Below, one piece after another: positions 8,723 through 17,664 of a DNA stretch of 64,000 nucleotides. Numbering within the stretch: position 1 is the stretch's first letter; each line of letters starts with the position of its first letter. The notes below the pieces were generated by a model that was not told the DNA's origin, did not search any database, and was given only the letters and a program-made list of their open reading frames with translations. The position numbers were made by a program, and so were the translations under genes. Source of the stretch: Candidatus Syntropharchaeum butanivorans (GTDB lineage Archaea; Halobacteriota; Syntropharchaeia; Syntropharchaeales; Syntropharchaeaceae); contig LYOR01000007.1 in NCBI GenBank assembly GCA_001766825.1, forward strand, positions 1 through 64,000, in the 5' to 3' direction.

Positions 8723-9313
8723 TTGGTGAGAAAGATGATGGAAAAACAGATGGAGCCCTCGCCTGTTCAAGCTTTCCTGATTCTGTTGCTCGGTAGCAGA
8801 AACTATGAGCCTGTGAAGGGGAAAACCTGGCTCCAGAAAGAGATGTTTCTCATTGCTAAAAACACTCCCCTCAAGGAAGAGGTTTACTTCGAACCGCATT
8901 TATATGGACCCTATAGCGAGACCGTTGATAGCGAACTGGAAAATCTGGAGATTTTAGGGCTGGTAGCGGAGAACGGAGAAATCGAACTCACTGAAAGGGG
9001 GAAAGAGGTCTATGCCAATCTTTTAAAGATAACGAGCGCCGAGAAGCTGGAGTTAATTGAGGAAATAAAAGAGGGGCTTAACGATATGAGTGAGGATGAG
9101 CTTTTGGCCTATATTTACTTCAATTTTCCAGAAACCACCAAAGAAGCGGTCCGATTTGAAAATATAAAGAAGAAAAGAGCGAAGCTGGCGATGAGACTCT
9201 ATGAGAAGGAGAAGGTGAGTCTGGGAAAAGCCTCCGAGATAGCAGGCATGGACATCAAGAATTTCATGGATTATCTAAGAGATAAAGGGTTGAGAGTACC
9301 ATTATCTCGATGA
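8723..9313 (+). CDS. Panacea/YwgA-like domain fused to a UPF0175 antitoxin-like domain
   Basis: The product is up to 196 residues; the true start is probably one of the ATGs at 8735-8750. Residues about 10-110 resemble the Panacea/YwgA-like fold: a helix, then KTWLQKEMFLI, then FEPHLYGPYSETVD, then a winged-helix-like GLVAENGEIELTERGKEVY. The C-terminal 45 residues (AKLAMRLYEKEKVSLGKASEIAGMDIKNFMDYL) match the UPF0175 type of small DNA-binding antitoxin. The stop overlaps the next gene, a DUF3368-type PIN toxin, by four bases. UPF0175 and DUF3368 are regular partners, so this is an antitoxin with an added Panacea-like module. Panacea itself is known as a broad antitoxin domain, which makes the fusion unusual. 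It should bind its own promoter. Confidence 0.7.
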   Translation: MVRKMMEKQMEPSPVQAFLILLLGSRNYEPVKGKTWLQKEMFLIAKNTPLKEEVYFEPHLYGPYSETVDSELENLEILGLVAENGEIELTERGKEVYANLLKITSAEKLELIEEIKEGLNDMSEDELLAYIYFNFPETTKEAVRFENIKKKRAKLAMRLYEKEKVSLGKASEIAGMDIKNFMDYLRDKGLRVPLSR

Positions 9314-9801
9314 AACTTATTTTGGATGCCTCCGTCTTTATTGCTTTTTATACAGAGCTTAAGATGGGATATCTCTTAACATCTATGCAAAAGCAGGGAT
9401 ACGAGATTCTGATCCCTGAGTATATCCTCAGAAATGAGATAAAGACCGATCTTGATATGCTCCATAAGGCAATAAAAAAGGGAGAAATAAGGATATTGCC
9501 GCAAATTCGAGATGAAGATATCGAAGAACTTAGATTTCGATTTCCCTTTCTCAATCGAGGGGAGTTAGAAGTGATCTGGTGGGGAAAATATTTCAAAGGA
9601 GTTAGTAAAAACTATTGGTGTGTTCTTGACGATGGGAAGGCTCGCAAAGCGGCACAAAAGTTGGAAATCGAGATAATTGGAACTTTAGGAATAATAGAGA
9701 CTTTAAATGAATTGGAAATCATAAGCAAAGATGAGAGGAAAGAAATTTGTGAAAAATTAAGAAATAAAGGATTCAGGATGCCTAAGAGTTATCAATGTTG
9801 A
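9310..9801 (+). CDS. PIN-domain toxin, DUF3368 type (VapC-like RNase)
   Basis: This 163-residue PIN-fold protein begins KLILDASVFIAF, giving the first catalytic Asp near residue 6. LNRGELEVI in the middle supplies the conserved Glu, and VLDDGKARKAA supplies the later acidic pair. IGTLGIIETL after it is typical of the DUF3368 subgroup. Such proteins are Mg-dependent endoribonucleases that act as toxins. The gene overlaps the stop of its Panacea-UPF0175 partner (ATGA) and ends 60 bp from the convergent helicase gene. The active-site acids all look intact. Confidence 0.8.
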   Translation: MKLILDASVFIAFYTELKMGYLLTSMQKQGYEILIPEYILRNEIKTDLDMLHKAIKKGEIRILPQIRDEDIEELRFRFPFLNRGELEVIWWGKYFKGVSKNYWCVLDDGKARKAAQKLEIEIIGTLGIIETLNELEIISKDERKEICEKLRNKGFRMPKSYQC

Positions 9802-9860
9802 TTTTTTATCATTATTCCGCTTTATGTATCCTCTAAGTTCTCTCGGCTTTCTCACTTCCT

Positions 9861-12800
9861 TCATACCTTTGCCCCCTTACTCTTCCATTCTCCCACCGGA
9901 ACCAGGAAGCGAACAACTTCTACCTTCTCCTGAACCTCAAGATTCTCAGCGGGATTGTTTACAACGTAAAGCACTGGATTGGTTGCAGCATTCTCAACGA
10001 TGTAGAGCCAATATTGCTCCCTGAACCTCTTAGCTTTAAACCATTCGTTGGGTGTTAGTGCAACGTCTCCAATCTCACTTCTGGCTTTAACCTCTATGAA
10101 TCTAACTTCTCCATCCCTGCTCTTTGATCTGATATCATATCCCAAGTTAAGCGATGAGACATCTTCCGGCTCTCTGTTCTGCTGTCTTTCGTACGCCATT
10201 GCAACCTCCATACCTATCTTTTCAATCTCCTCATCGCTGGCCATCTCGCTGCCTGCAACAACCCTCACAACTCCAGCAAACTTTGGCATGGTGATTACAA
10301 GATGCTTTTCCCTCTCAATCTCATCTTTTAGCTGATTCAAAGCATCTTCATACTCTTTCTTCCTCCTTTCAGCCATTTGAATTGCTAAATCCATCTTCTC
10401 CCCTTTTTCCGCCCTATCGTAGTAGCCCATTAGCTTTCCATCCAGCTCTATGATGAGGTTCTTTAAGGATCTGACCCCGTATTTCTCCTTTATCTTTGCC
10501 TGCCTGAGCCTTTCATCAAGTATTTCAGCCCTAAAGTTGTTCAACGCCCTTATTGCATAGCTTTCAGTCTGCTTTTTCCTGCTCTCATCGAACTCAAAAC
10601 TCCCATTTGATGGGGCTAAATCCCAGATTACAGATGGATTTAACTCCTTCAGTTCTCTGCCATCATCGTATATTGCAAAAAGTTTCTTTCCGGCAATAAC
10701 TCCCTTGCCATCTCTCACCTCTCCCTCAAAGAACCAGATCATTCCGTTGTAAATGCCCGAAGGATCTCTCATTACAGCTCCTCTTAATGGCTGCTGTGAG
10801 AAGTTCTTTTGCACCCACTCCAGAACAGCCTCAAACAATGGATGACCAAAGGAGACAAACTCAGCTTCCGGGTGTCTTTGAGCAATCTCCTTATCGAAGG
10901 TGATCTTACTGTATTTTCTCGCAAGGATTCCCCATGTATTCTTAAAGGAAATCTCCTCAGCAGTCCTTCTAATTTCATAGGGTATTGACTCAACTCTGTA
11001 GAAATCTCCTATCTTGCTTAGTTTACCGCCTGCCTTCTCAAAGGCTTTCTCAAAGAAAGCCTCGGTGTATTCAGGAATTAGTCTGTACTCCTTCGCTTTC
11101 TCTGCCATCTCTTTAATTCTCGTATAATCTATAAACCTCGTTGCTAAGCTTTCACCGAGGGCATCCTTCACCCTGCTTATGTATTCTTCATCAACCTTGA
11201 GATCAATCTCTTCAAGTATATCCCCTATATCCCTCGCATTTGCAGCAGCCTCTAAAACAAGCTGATAGAGCTTCTTTCCGTAGAAAATCTCTCCAATAAC
11301 GTCGAATACCTTATCTGTCCCTAATGCCTTCCTGATCTCCTCAAGCTTATCCAGAAGTCTTGCAAGAACCTTTCCCTCCCTTGTGTCCTCGGCAACAAGG
11401 TTGAAGACAAAAACTTCCTTTACCTGCCCGTATCGGTGAATTCTACCCATTCTCTGCTCCAACCTGTTAGGATTCCAGGGGATGTCGTAGTTGATCATTA
11501 TGTTGCAGAATTGAAGGTTTATGCCTTCTCCAGCTGCCTCGGTAGCAACCATTACCTGCGATTCGTTCTTGAATATCTGTTCTGCCTTTACTCTATCCTC
11601 AAGCCTCATTCCACCATGGATGTATGTAACCGTATAACCCCATGAGCGTATTTTATCAACCAAGTAATCCAGGGAATCTCTTGATTCTGTGAAAATGAGT
11701 ATTTTTTGGTCCCCAAGAGATTCCATCACCCCTCTAAATTCTTTCAGCTTTACTTCAATCTCCTTGCGAATGATATCATCAGCCATCTCAAGCAACTGTT
11801 CAATTGTCTTCACCTCCTTCTCAAGCTCTTCTCTACTTTCTGCTACGCTTAGAGTTTCCCAACCCTCCTCCATTTCCCATCTCTGCTCTTCGTCATAGTC
11901 ATCGATCTCCTCAACAGCCTCAAAATCAACTCTAATTGGTTTTTCTTTCTCCCCTCTCAGCAACGCCTCAAGTCTTCTCTTTCTCCTCTCAAGTGATCTC
12001 TTCAAGGCATAAACACTTGAAGCCATTCTCCTCTGCAGAATTAGAAGGGCAAATGCTACATTCCTCTTTTTATCACTCTGCAGGGCTTTGTTGTATTGAG
12101 TAACGACATATTCCGAGAGCAAGTTGTATAATCTCTTTTCCTCGTCAGTTATCTCGAATTTTATTGTTCTAACGTGCCTTGGCAGGAAAAGAGGTCTACC
12201 ATCAAAATCTTTTAAGTCCTCCTTGAGCCTTCTGGTGAAAAGAGGATTGTCTCTGTTTCTCATAGACTCTTCAAGCATCTCAGTTGAGGAGAAAAAGCCA
12301 GGTTCAAGTAAATCAAGGAAAAGCCTGAAGTTTTCTGGATCTCCCTTATGTGGTGTTGCCGTTAAAAACAGCAAATGCTCGGATACTCTCGACAAGACCT
12401 TCCCGAGCTTGTATCTTGCAGTCTCCTTCAGTTTGTCACCGTAACGATACGCCGCCATCTTGTGGGCTTCATCAACAATAACGAGATCCCAGTGAACACT
12501 TTCAAGAGCTGGTAGAATTGTTTCTTGCTTTGAAAAGTCTATGGATGTGATAATCTGAGCCTCTTTTTCCCAGATATTTTCGCCATAGTGAGCTTCTATC
12601 ATTCCTCTGTCGATAACAACAAATGCTTCAGAGAATTTTTCTTTCAGTTCTCTCCTCCACTGGTCTTTGAGATGTCCAGGCACTACAATAAGGATTCTTC
12701 TAACCAGCCCTCTGAGCTTCAGCTCCTTAATAATTAGACCCGCCATGATAGTTTTCCCGGCTCCCGGATCATCAGCAATCAAAAATCTAATTCGTGGTAA

Positions 12801-13160
12801 CTTCAAAACATAGCCATATACCGCCTCAATCTGATGTGGGAGGGGATCAACCCTTGAGACGTTCATAGCCAGAAGAGGATCGAAGAGAGAAGCGAGCTTA
12901 AAGCGGTATGCCTCCAAAGCCAGGAAGACATCTTCTGCATTGGCCAGGAAATCAGTTATAATGCTGAATGCCTCGATTTTATCGAAATCCTCCTTATAAA
13001 TTAAACTATCAACATACGTGTTGCTGTTTATCGTCGCTCCAACAATTCTGATGTGATCACCAAGATATTCTACCTTTTCAATCTTAACAGGCTCCGGCCA
13101 GAAGGGGGCTTTAATAACCGAACCCTCAGACAATTCTATTGGTTTTTGATCTTTATTCAT
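9861..13160 (-). CDS. SNF2-family helicase with C-terminal DUF3883-like domain (Hma helicase-like)
   Basis: A 1099-residue superfamily 2 ATPase. It has a Walker A DDPGAGKTIMAG (about 130-141), a DEAH box (VIVDEAHKMA near 230), motif III-like LTATPHKGD, and a second RecA lobe with IFTESRDSLDYL and the final arginine motif RMGRIHRYGQ (about 570-580). A charged, coiled-coil linker follows the motor. The last ~100 residues contain IRSKSRDGEVRFIEVKAR, which resembles DUF3883, a nuclease-like domain common in restriction and defence proteins. It is the first gene of the minus-strand island, separated from the methylase half by the inserted toxin-antitoxin pair. A role in DNA surveillance with the methylase and DUF499 ATPase is inferred. 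Confidence 0.82.
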   Translation of the reverse strand: MNKDQKPIELSEGSVIKAPFWPEPVKIEKVEYLGDHIRIVGATINSNTYVDSLIYKEDFDKIEAFSIITDFLANAEDVFLALEAYRFKLASLFDPLLAMNVSRVDPLPHQIEAVYGYVLKLPRIRFLIADDPGAGKTIMAGLIIKELKLRGLVRRILIVVPGHLKDQWRRELKEKFSEAFVVIDRGMIEAHYGENIWEKEAQIITSIDFSKQETILPALESVHWDLVIVDEAHKMAAYRYGDKLKETARYKLGKVLSRVSEHLLFLTATPHKGDPENFRLFLDLLEPGFFSSTEMLEESMRNRDNPLFTRRLKEDLKDFDGRPLFLPRHVRTIKFEITDEEKRLYNLLSEYVVTQYNKALQSDKKRNVAFALLILQRRMASSVYALKRSLERRKRRLEALLRGEKEKPIRVDFEAVEEIDDYDEEQRWEMEEGWETLSVAESREELEKEVKTIEQLLEMADDIIRKEIEVKLKEFRGVMESLGDQKILIFTESRDSLDYLVDKIRSWGYTVTYIHGGMRLEDRVKAEQIFKNESQVMVATEAAGEGINLQFCNIMINYDIPWNPNRLEQRMGRIHRYGQVKEVFVFNLVAEDTREGKVLARLLDKLEEIRKALGTDKVFDVIGEIFYGKKLYQLVLEAAANARDIGDILEEIDLKVDEEYISRVKDALGESLATRFIDYTRIKEMAEKAKEYRLIPEYTEAFFEKAFEKAGGKLSKIGDFYRVESIPYEIRRTAEEISFKNTWGILARKYSKITFDKEIAQRHPEAEFVSFGHPLFEAVLEWVQKNFSQQPLRGAVMRDPSGIYNGMIWFFEGEVRDGKGVIAGKKLFAIYDDGRELKELNPSVIWDLAPSNGSFEFDESRKKQTESYAIRALNNFRAEILDERLRQAKIKEKYGVRSLKNLIIELDGKLMGYYDRAEKGEKMDLAIQMAERRKKEYEDALNQLKDEIEREKHLVITMPKFAGVVRVVAGSEMASDEEIEKIGMEVAMAYERQQNREPEDVSSLNLGYDIRSKSRDGEVRFIEVKARSEIGDVALTPNEWFKAKRFREQYWLYIVENAATNPVLYVVNNPAENLEVQEKVEVVRFLVPVGEWKSKGAKV

Positions 13161-13391
13161 CTATCCCTCCTTCAATATCCTTAGAGTAAGAGGGTTATTC
13201 ATATTCACACCTTTCTCTCCCACTACCATCTCCCCCCAACCTTATGAACATTTTCCAAGTGCGTGGTGAAAGCGTTTCCCATTCCCTTCTTCATTCATCA
13301 ATTTTGAGAAACCCGGGGGTTCGCGCTCATCTTGACCCTGAAGAGAGATCAGAAGGGCGGCTGTAAAGCTCAGGCAACATCCTGATGAGGC
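13161..13391. other. Intergenic boundary between defence island and housekeeping genes
   Basis: This 231-bp stretch separates the helicase start from the end of the RqcH gene. It contains no convincing ORF, tRNA or repeat. A/T-rich composition gives way here to the more balanced base use of the core genome, so it may be the edge of the island. I could not find a direct repeat that would mark an attachment site, and the other edge lies outside the window. Confidence 0.3.
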
Positions 13392-15449
13392 CTATCCCAC
13401 CAGCTCAGAGCCACCGGGTGGAAGGACGTGGGCGATCTTTGATGGATGGGCGACCTCTCTCACAATCCTTTTATCCTCAAGGTCTGCAATCTCAAGAAAC
13501 CTCGCATGGATCATGCGAGCAATCTCGTTATGCCCGATTTTACCCGGTCTTATCTCAACAACGTACCTGCACCACTTTTTCACAGCGGATGGAGGGCCTG
13601 CAATAAGCTGGGTCTCATCCGAAATTTCGATCCCGATGCTGCATAAAAGTGGTGTGTTCTTGCGGAAGTTTCGCTCACCCCGGATCACAAATGCGCCTGT
13701 TGGGAGATACTCCCCATGTTCCGGGGTCTTTGAGACCTGATCATGCCTCACCCAGTAGCAATCTCCGGCAGCAAACCCATCCTTCCACAGGCTCGAGAAT
13801 GAGACCGCAAACTGAGATGCCTCCTCAATATCTGTATCAGATGGTTTATCACCCCCGAGCTTCAGGATCACTACCGGAGCAGCAGGATATGTTGTGTGAA
13901 AGAAGAGATCTCCCTTCTCAAGGTATTTTCTCACAAGCTCCTCGTTCCCCTTCGCATCTCTGCCGCCAAGAACAAGAAAACCATTGGAGGTCTTGAACCA
14001 CCTGAAACGATCGTACCAGTGTTTTTTCTGCCGAACCCGTCGCTGCGGAACCTTTGTATCAACCACATCCTCAACTTCCTCTTCCCCTCCCCTCTTAAGC
14101 CTCAAACGGGTCTCTTCAAGTGCCCTCATCGCACCATTTCGCTTTGAGCGCAGCACCTTCGATCGATCATAGTAGAGCTTTGCATTCTGCTCAAGTGTCA
14201 GTCTGATATCAAGCTCAAGCTCGACCCCATCAAGCTCGATAAGCACGGTCTTCCTCGAACCATCAAGTCCTTTGATCACCATTGCAGATTCAATACCCCT
14301 TGATCTGGCAGACTCAATGATCTCGGAGATATCCTGCCATGAATAACCCTTCTCAATCGCACCCCTTATTGCAGAGAGTATCTCATCAATGAGGCCATAG
14401 TTTGCATAGATCATCTCTCCCTTCTTTATACAGAGATCCTCCTCCTCCCTGAACCTTGAAACAGCCTCCTCCTGCTGTCTCATGATCCGCTCAATGCGAC
14501 TGAGCCTCCTGTCTGTGACCGTCTCCACCCTTCCCGAGCCTTCGAGGAGGGCTTTTCTCGTGTAATACTCATCCAGTGCGATGTTGAAGCTATCGAAGTA
14601 TTCCTTCCTGAAGGCCTCATCTGCATAACCCACAAGCTCGAACGGTAAAACATCCACCATTTCATCATCTCTTCTCACAATATGCGGCTTGAGCTCTCCC
14701 TTTCTTATTGGATCAAAGATCTCATTGATCGTGCGGTAAATGATGGCAGCCTCCTCATGGGAGATGGTGGATGCCTGCATATTTTTATCGAGTTCGCACC
14801 TCAGAAAGACCTCTTCTGCATACAGACTCCCGATCTTAAGCCCTACCGCGATAGTTCTCACGAGATCCCTCTTAGATCTCTTAAAAAGCTCAAAAAGCTC
14901 GTTTTCATCCATTGCAAGTGGGTTTATACCACTTTCAGGGTAGTGATAAACCTCGCCACGCTTTATCACGCGATCCCTGAAGTGCATTGTGCGCATCGGT
15001 AGCATGATCCGCTGATCCTGGTCGAGGAGCATGAGGTTACCTGGATCAAACAGCTCAGCGAGAAGTACCATATGCTCACCACCGCGCTCAAGCTCAATCT
15101 CCAGGATTCTGTCGAAGTGGGGCTGCCTTACATCGACGATCCTTGCACCCTTCGTGTGTTTGCGGAGAAACATCGGAAAACTCGGCGGGAGTTTTGGGCT
15201 CTGGGGTGGATAGGACGTTAAATGAACCCTTTTCCCGGTCTCAATTATCAGATCTCTGAGCCCTTCCTCCCCGTATGACGACCTGAACCTGATCCTTATC
15301 GTGTTTGTACCGTGTTGATAGCTCTTATCAATCCTTGCACCGATGAAGGATCTGAGCTCCAGGACCACCGCCGCTATATCAGGGTTTGACATTGCCTCCT
15401 TCATTGCACAGAGTTTGGTCCCGGGTGTTATTAGCGTTGTTGACTTCAC
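13392..15449 (-). CDS. rqcH: Archaeal RqcH/NFACT ribosome-rescue protein
   Basis: This 685-residue protein has the NFACT layout. An N-terminal Fpg-like domain includes GARIDKSYQHGTNTIRIR and PSFPMFLRKHTKGARI. Helix-hairpin-helix and coiled-coil regions follow in the middle (about 290-460), and the C-terminal NFACT-R domain has the hallmark KKHWYDRFRWFKTSNGFLVLGGRDA and GDLFFHTTYPAAPVVILK. NFACT proteins bind stalled large ribosomal subunits and can add C-terminal Ala tails to nascent chains. The GTG at 15449 overlaps the chorismate mutase stop. Homologues usually begin near the internal Met16 or Met20, so the first ~15 residues may not be translated. It is the last gene of the minus-strand ribosomal/Lsm operon. 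Confidence 0.88.
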   Translation of the reverse strand: MKSTTLITPGTKLCAMKEAMSNPDIAAVVLELRSFIGARIDKSYQHGTNTIRIRFRSSYGEEGLRDLIIETGKRVHLTSYPPQSPKLPPSFPMFLRKHTKGARIVDVRQPHFDRILEIELERGGEHMVLLAELFDPGNLMLLDQDQRIMLPMRTMHFRDRVIKRGEVYHYPESGINPLAMDENELFELFKRSKRDLVRTIAVGLKIGSLYAEEVFLRCELDKNMQASTISHEEAAIIYRTINEIFDPIRKGELKPHIVRRDDEMVDVLPFELVGYADEAFRKEYFDSFNIALDEYYTRKALLEGSGRVETVTDRRLSRIERIMRQQEEAVSRFREEEDLCIKKGEMIYANYGLIDEILSAIRGAIEKGYSWQDISEIIESARSRGIESAMVIKGLDGSRKTVLIELDGVELELDIRLTLEQNAKLYYDRSKVLRSKRNGAMRALEETRLRLKRGGEEEVEDVVDTKVPQRRVRQKKHWYDRFRWFKTSNGFLVLGGRDAKGNEELVRKYLEKGDLFFHTTYPAAPVVILKLGGDKPSDTDIEEASQFAVSFSSLWKDGFAAGDCYWVRHDQVSKTPEHGEYLPTGAFVIRGERNFRKNTPLLCSIGIEISDETQLIAGPPSAVKKWCRYVVEIRPGKIGHNEIARMIHARFLEIADLEDKRIVREVAHPSKIAHVLPPGGSELVG

Positions 15450-15724
15450 CCCTCCTTTTCCATGAGTCTCTGCTGCTCCTCGATATTCATATCAATCAGG
15501 ATCCTGAAGATCTGCCTCACAGGTTCAGGGTTCAGTCCATTTGAAACTGCAAAGGCTTCTGCCCTCTTTAGAACCTCCTCTATCTGTTGATTATCGATTA
15601 TATCGATGTTTTTATCCCTTTTCGCGTTGAAAACATCCACCGCGAGTTGAGTCCGCTCCTTGATGAGTTCGGCGATCTTCTCATCGATCATCCTGATCTT
15701 CTCTCTGACAGCAGAAAGCTCCAT
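15446..15724 (-). CDS. Chorismate mutase, AroQ type
   Basis: This 92-residue all-helical protein has the AroQ signature: an N-terminal helix with the catalytic Arg (VREKIRMIDEKIAELIKERTQLA), then DVFNAKRDKNIDI with the Arg/Lys pair, and a final helix ending NIEEQQRLMEKEG. It converts chorismate to prephenate on the way to Phe and Tyr. The length fits a single-domain archaeal enzyme without prephenate dehydratase or dehydrogenase fusion. It starts right at the stop of the lipoprotein gene and overlaps the RqcH start, so it is translated as part of that operon. An aroE gene elsewhere in the window shows the shikimate route is present. Confidence 0.85.
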   Translation of the reverse strand: MELSAVREKIRMIDEKIAELIKERTQLAVDVFNAKRDKNIDIIDNQQIEEVLKRAEAFAVSNGLNPEPVRQIFRILIDMNIEEQQRLMEKEG

Positions 15725-16966
15725 TTACAGTTCCCCCATGCAGAGTTCAATGATCTGAGGATTCGAAGATCCTGCAAGAACCGTTCGGTTAAGTGTATCA
15801 TTCTCATCCACGAGTAAGATCCACTCGCCATCAACCATCCACTCTGTAAAGTTATCTCCATTATTGATCGTTCGCCCATCAAGGGTCTCCATCAAGACCC
15901 GGTATCCATCGAGAAACTCTTCAGCATCCCGTCTGGTGTCCCAGCTGATATTGAATACAAAGAGGTAATCACTCTCATTCTGAAATAAAACAAGTCTATC
16001 CCCTCCCCAGCCAGAAGCGGCCCTGGATGCGTTATTCGATGGGATATGACCGGCAAGCATCGTCCGGATGAAGAACTCCCCCATCGTGTCTGAGATTGTC
16101 ATATCCCACCCATCCAAGGGAATCTCAGGTGCGCTCAGGCTCACGCCCTCCTCACCCTTGAAGTACTTATCAGGGTGCATCACCATCTCAGTAGTCGCCG
16201 GTAGATTGTAATATGCCTCATTCACCAGGTCCCAGCTCTTTCCTCCATCCAGATAAAGGCGAGTTACAAAGTACTTGCCCTTTGTCTGTGGGAACATCCT
16301 GAACTCCTCGAGTGTCCTGCGTGTCAGATCATTATAAATCTTGCTTATCCCAATTGTAAGACCTGATGGGCTCTTGCCCTGATAGAGGTCGTATGTGAAA
16401 AGCGCATCCCCTTCTACAAGTGCCTTTGCCGCCATATGCCGATCAAAGGTGGACTGATTTAGAACTCTCGTCAGGTTGAAGTGCTGGTCCTGAAGGGCAT
16501 GGAGGTATTCATGCACATATATCTTTTCAAGCTCATCCTCGTACCCCCTGACGGTTACCATCTCTTTCTTCTCGATGTCATAGTACGCCATGACCGTGCC
16601 TGATCTGTACTCTGCCTCAACCTCGTCCGGATCGACCCCCTCCTCCACCATGAACAGCGCCTTGAGCAGGATATCATCCGGGTCATCACCCACAACAACC
16701 GTGGCATTATATCGCTTTATAAGCTCATCCGGGCTGATCCAGTGGTGGGGGATATCATAAAGCAGCTTGAGCCCCCGAACCTCCTCCAGTCGTGTGATGA
16801 TCGAGGAGAGATTGATCGAGGGGGTGGGCGAGGGCGTTGGTGTGGTTGGCGCTATCGTGGGGGTTGGTACCGGCATCTTCTCTGGGGTATCTTTATCGAT
16901 ACAGGAGGGCGTAAAGTACGAAAAGGCCAAAAGCAGCATGATGAGGAGGAGGGATCTGACCCTCAT
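15725..16966 (-). CDS. Secreted lipoprotein with HExxH zinc-protease motif
   Basis: The 413-residue protein starts with a positively charged n-region, a Leu-rich core and a lipobox-like FTPSC, so it is predicted to be exported and anchored to the membrane by a lipid on Cys22. A Pro/Thr/Ser-rich linker (about 28-50) follows. The mature domain contains VHEYLHALQDQHF near residue 151, an HExxH zinc-binding motif with a further His, as in gluzincin-like or DUF6782-type peptidases. The third ligand, probably a Glu downstream, cannot be fixed by eye. Several N-x-S/T sequons fit an external location. It lies between eL37 and chorismate mutase with almost no spacing. The substrate is unknown. Confidence 0.72.
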   Translation of the reverse strand: MRVRSLLLIMLLLAFSYFTPSCIDKDTPEKMPVPTPTIAPTTPTPSPTPSINLSSIITRLEEVRGLKLLYDIPHHWISPDELIKRYNATVVVGDDPDDILLKALFMVEEGVDPDEVEAEYRSGTVMAYYDIEKKEMVTVRGYEDELEKIYVHEYLHALQDQHFNLTRVLNQSTFDRHMAAKALVEGDALFTYDLYQGKSPSGLTIGISKIYNDLTRRTLEEFRMFPQTKGKYFVTRLYLDGGKSWDLVNEAYYNLPATTEMVMHPDKYFKGEEGVSLSAPEIPLDGWDMTISDTMGEFFIRTMLAGHIPSNNASRAASGWGGDRLVLFQNESDYLFVFNISWDTRRDAEEFLDGYRVLMETLDGRTINNGDNFTEWMVDGEWILLVDENDTLNRTVLAGSSNPQIIELCMGEL

Positions 16967-16969
16967 ACC

Positions 16970-17149
16970 TCAGGCACTCCACTTCACTCGCTTAACCTGC
17001 CATCGATACGATCTCAACCGTCTGCTTTTACCAAAGCCACAGGAGGCACAGACCTTTCGATGGACGTTGTATGAGTTATTTCCACATCTTCTACACCTGA
17101 TATGGGTCTTCTTCTGCCTTTTACCCATCGATGGTGTTCCCTTCGACAT
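16970..17149 (-). CDS. rpl37e: Ribosomal protein eL37
   Basis: A 59-residue protein begins [19 protein letters not shown] and carries the eL37 zinc finger, C-R-R-C at 19-22 and C-A-S-C at 34-37, followed by the basic [18 protein letters not shown] tail. Size and motif order match archaeal eL37, a zinc-binding large-subunit protein. It follows the Lsm gene by 27 bp on the same strand, a pairing common across archaea and confirming both calls. Its stop is three bases before the lipoprotein start codon. Confidence 0.95.
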   Translation of the reverse strand: MSKGTPSMGKRQKKTHIRCRRCGNNSYNVHRKVCASCGFGKSRRLRSYRWQVKRVKWSA

Positions 17150-17176
17150 TCATTCCACCCCTAAGTTCCCTTCAGT

Positions 17177-17395
<219 letters not shown>

Positions 17396-17487
17396 TCAGA
17401 TCAACCCCATCTTGATAAATCACACCACTATCGCTTATCTTCCTCTCCCACTCTACTTAAGCTTGTCGGGGAGATGGAGCAACACCC

Positions 17488-17497
17488 GGTAAAAAGG
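17488..17497 (-). terminator. Oligo-T terminator after 5S rRNA
   Basis: On the minus strand the sequence reads CCTTTTTACC about ten bases past the end of the 5S gene. Archaeal RNA polymerase terminates at such T tracts, so this probably ends the 5S transcript before the Lsm operon. Confidence 0.5.
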
Positions 17498-17506
17498 TTG
17501 ATGGGT

Positions 17507-17631
17507 GGTATAGCAGCGATCCTTACTTCCCGAGGGCTCGCGCACCTCAGTACAATAAGGAACGCTGGCGGGCTTATCTTCTGTGTTCGGGATGGGTACA
17601 GGAGTTTCCCCGCCGCTATGGCCGCTATACC
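17507..17631 (-). rRNA. rrf: 5S ribosomal RNA
   Basis: On the minus strand 125 bases fold as a 5S rRNA. The ends pair through GGTATAGC at the 5' end and GCTATACC at the 3' end (helix I). The conserved CCCATCCCGAACACAGAAG of loop B/helix III is present, and loop E/helix IV sequences such as GTACTGAGGTGCGCGAGCCCTCGGGAAG follow (shown here only in parts as landmarks). It stands alone, with no 16S, 23S or tRNA nearby in the window. It has its own TATA box and a T-tract terminator. The ends given are those of the terminal helix; the mature ends may differ by a base or two. Confidence 0.93.
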
Positions 17632-17656
17632 AGTTGTACCTATATTCCCGGGGAGG

Positions 17657-17664
17657 TATTTAAA
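17657..17664 (-). promoter_or_regulatory. TATA box of the 5S rRNA gene
   Basis: TTTAAATA on the minus strand lies 26 to 33 bases upstream of the 5S 5' end, the spacing expected for an archaeal TATA box. It overlaps the stop codon of the ABC transporter gene, so the 5S promoter is embedded in the end of that gene. Confidence 0.65.

Noticed and set aside
796..13160. DISARM, BREX or type I restriction-modification
   Set aside because: No DUF1998, phospholipase D, PglZ, BrxC or HsdS-type genes are present; DUF499 plus DUF1156 plus SNF2 fits the helicase-methylase-ATPase layout better.
13161..13391. C/D-box RNA in the gap before rqcH
   Set aside because: TGATGA-like hexamers occur on both strands, but no matching CUGA box at a proper distance and no terminal stem were found.
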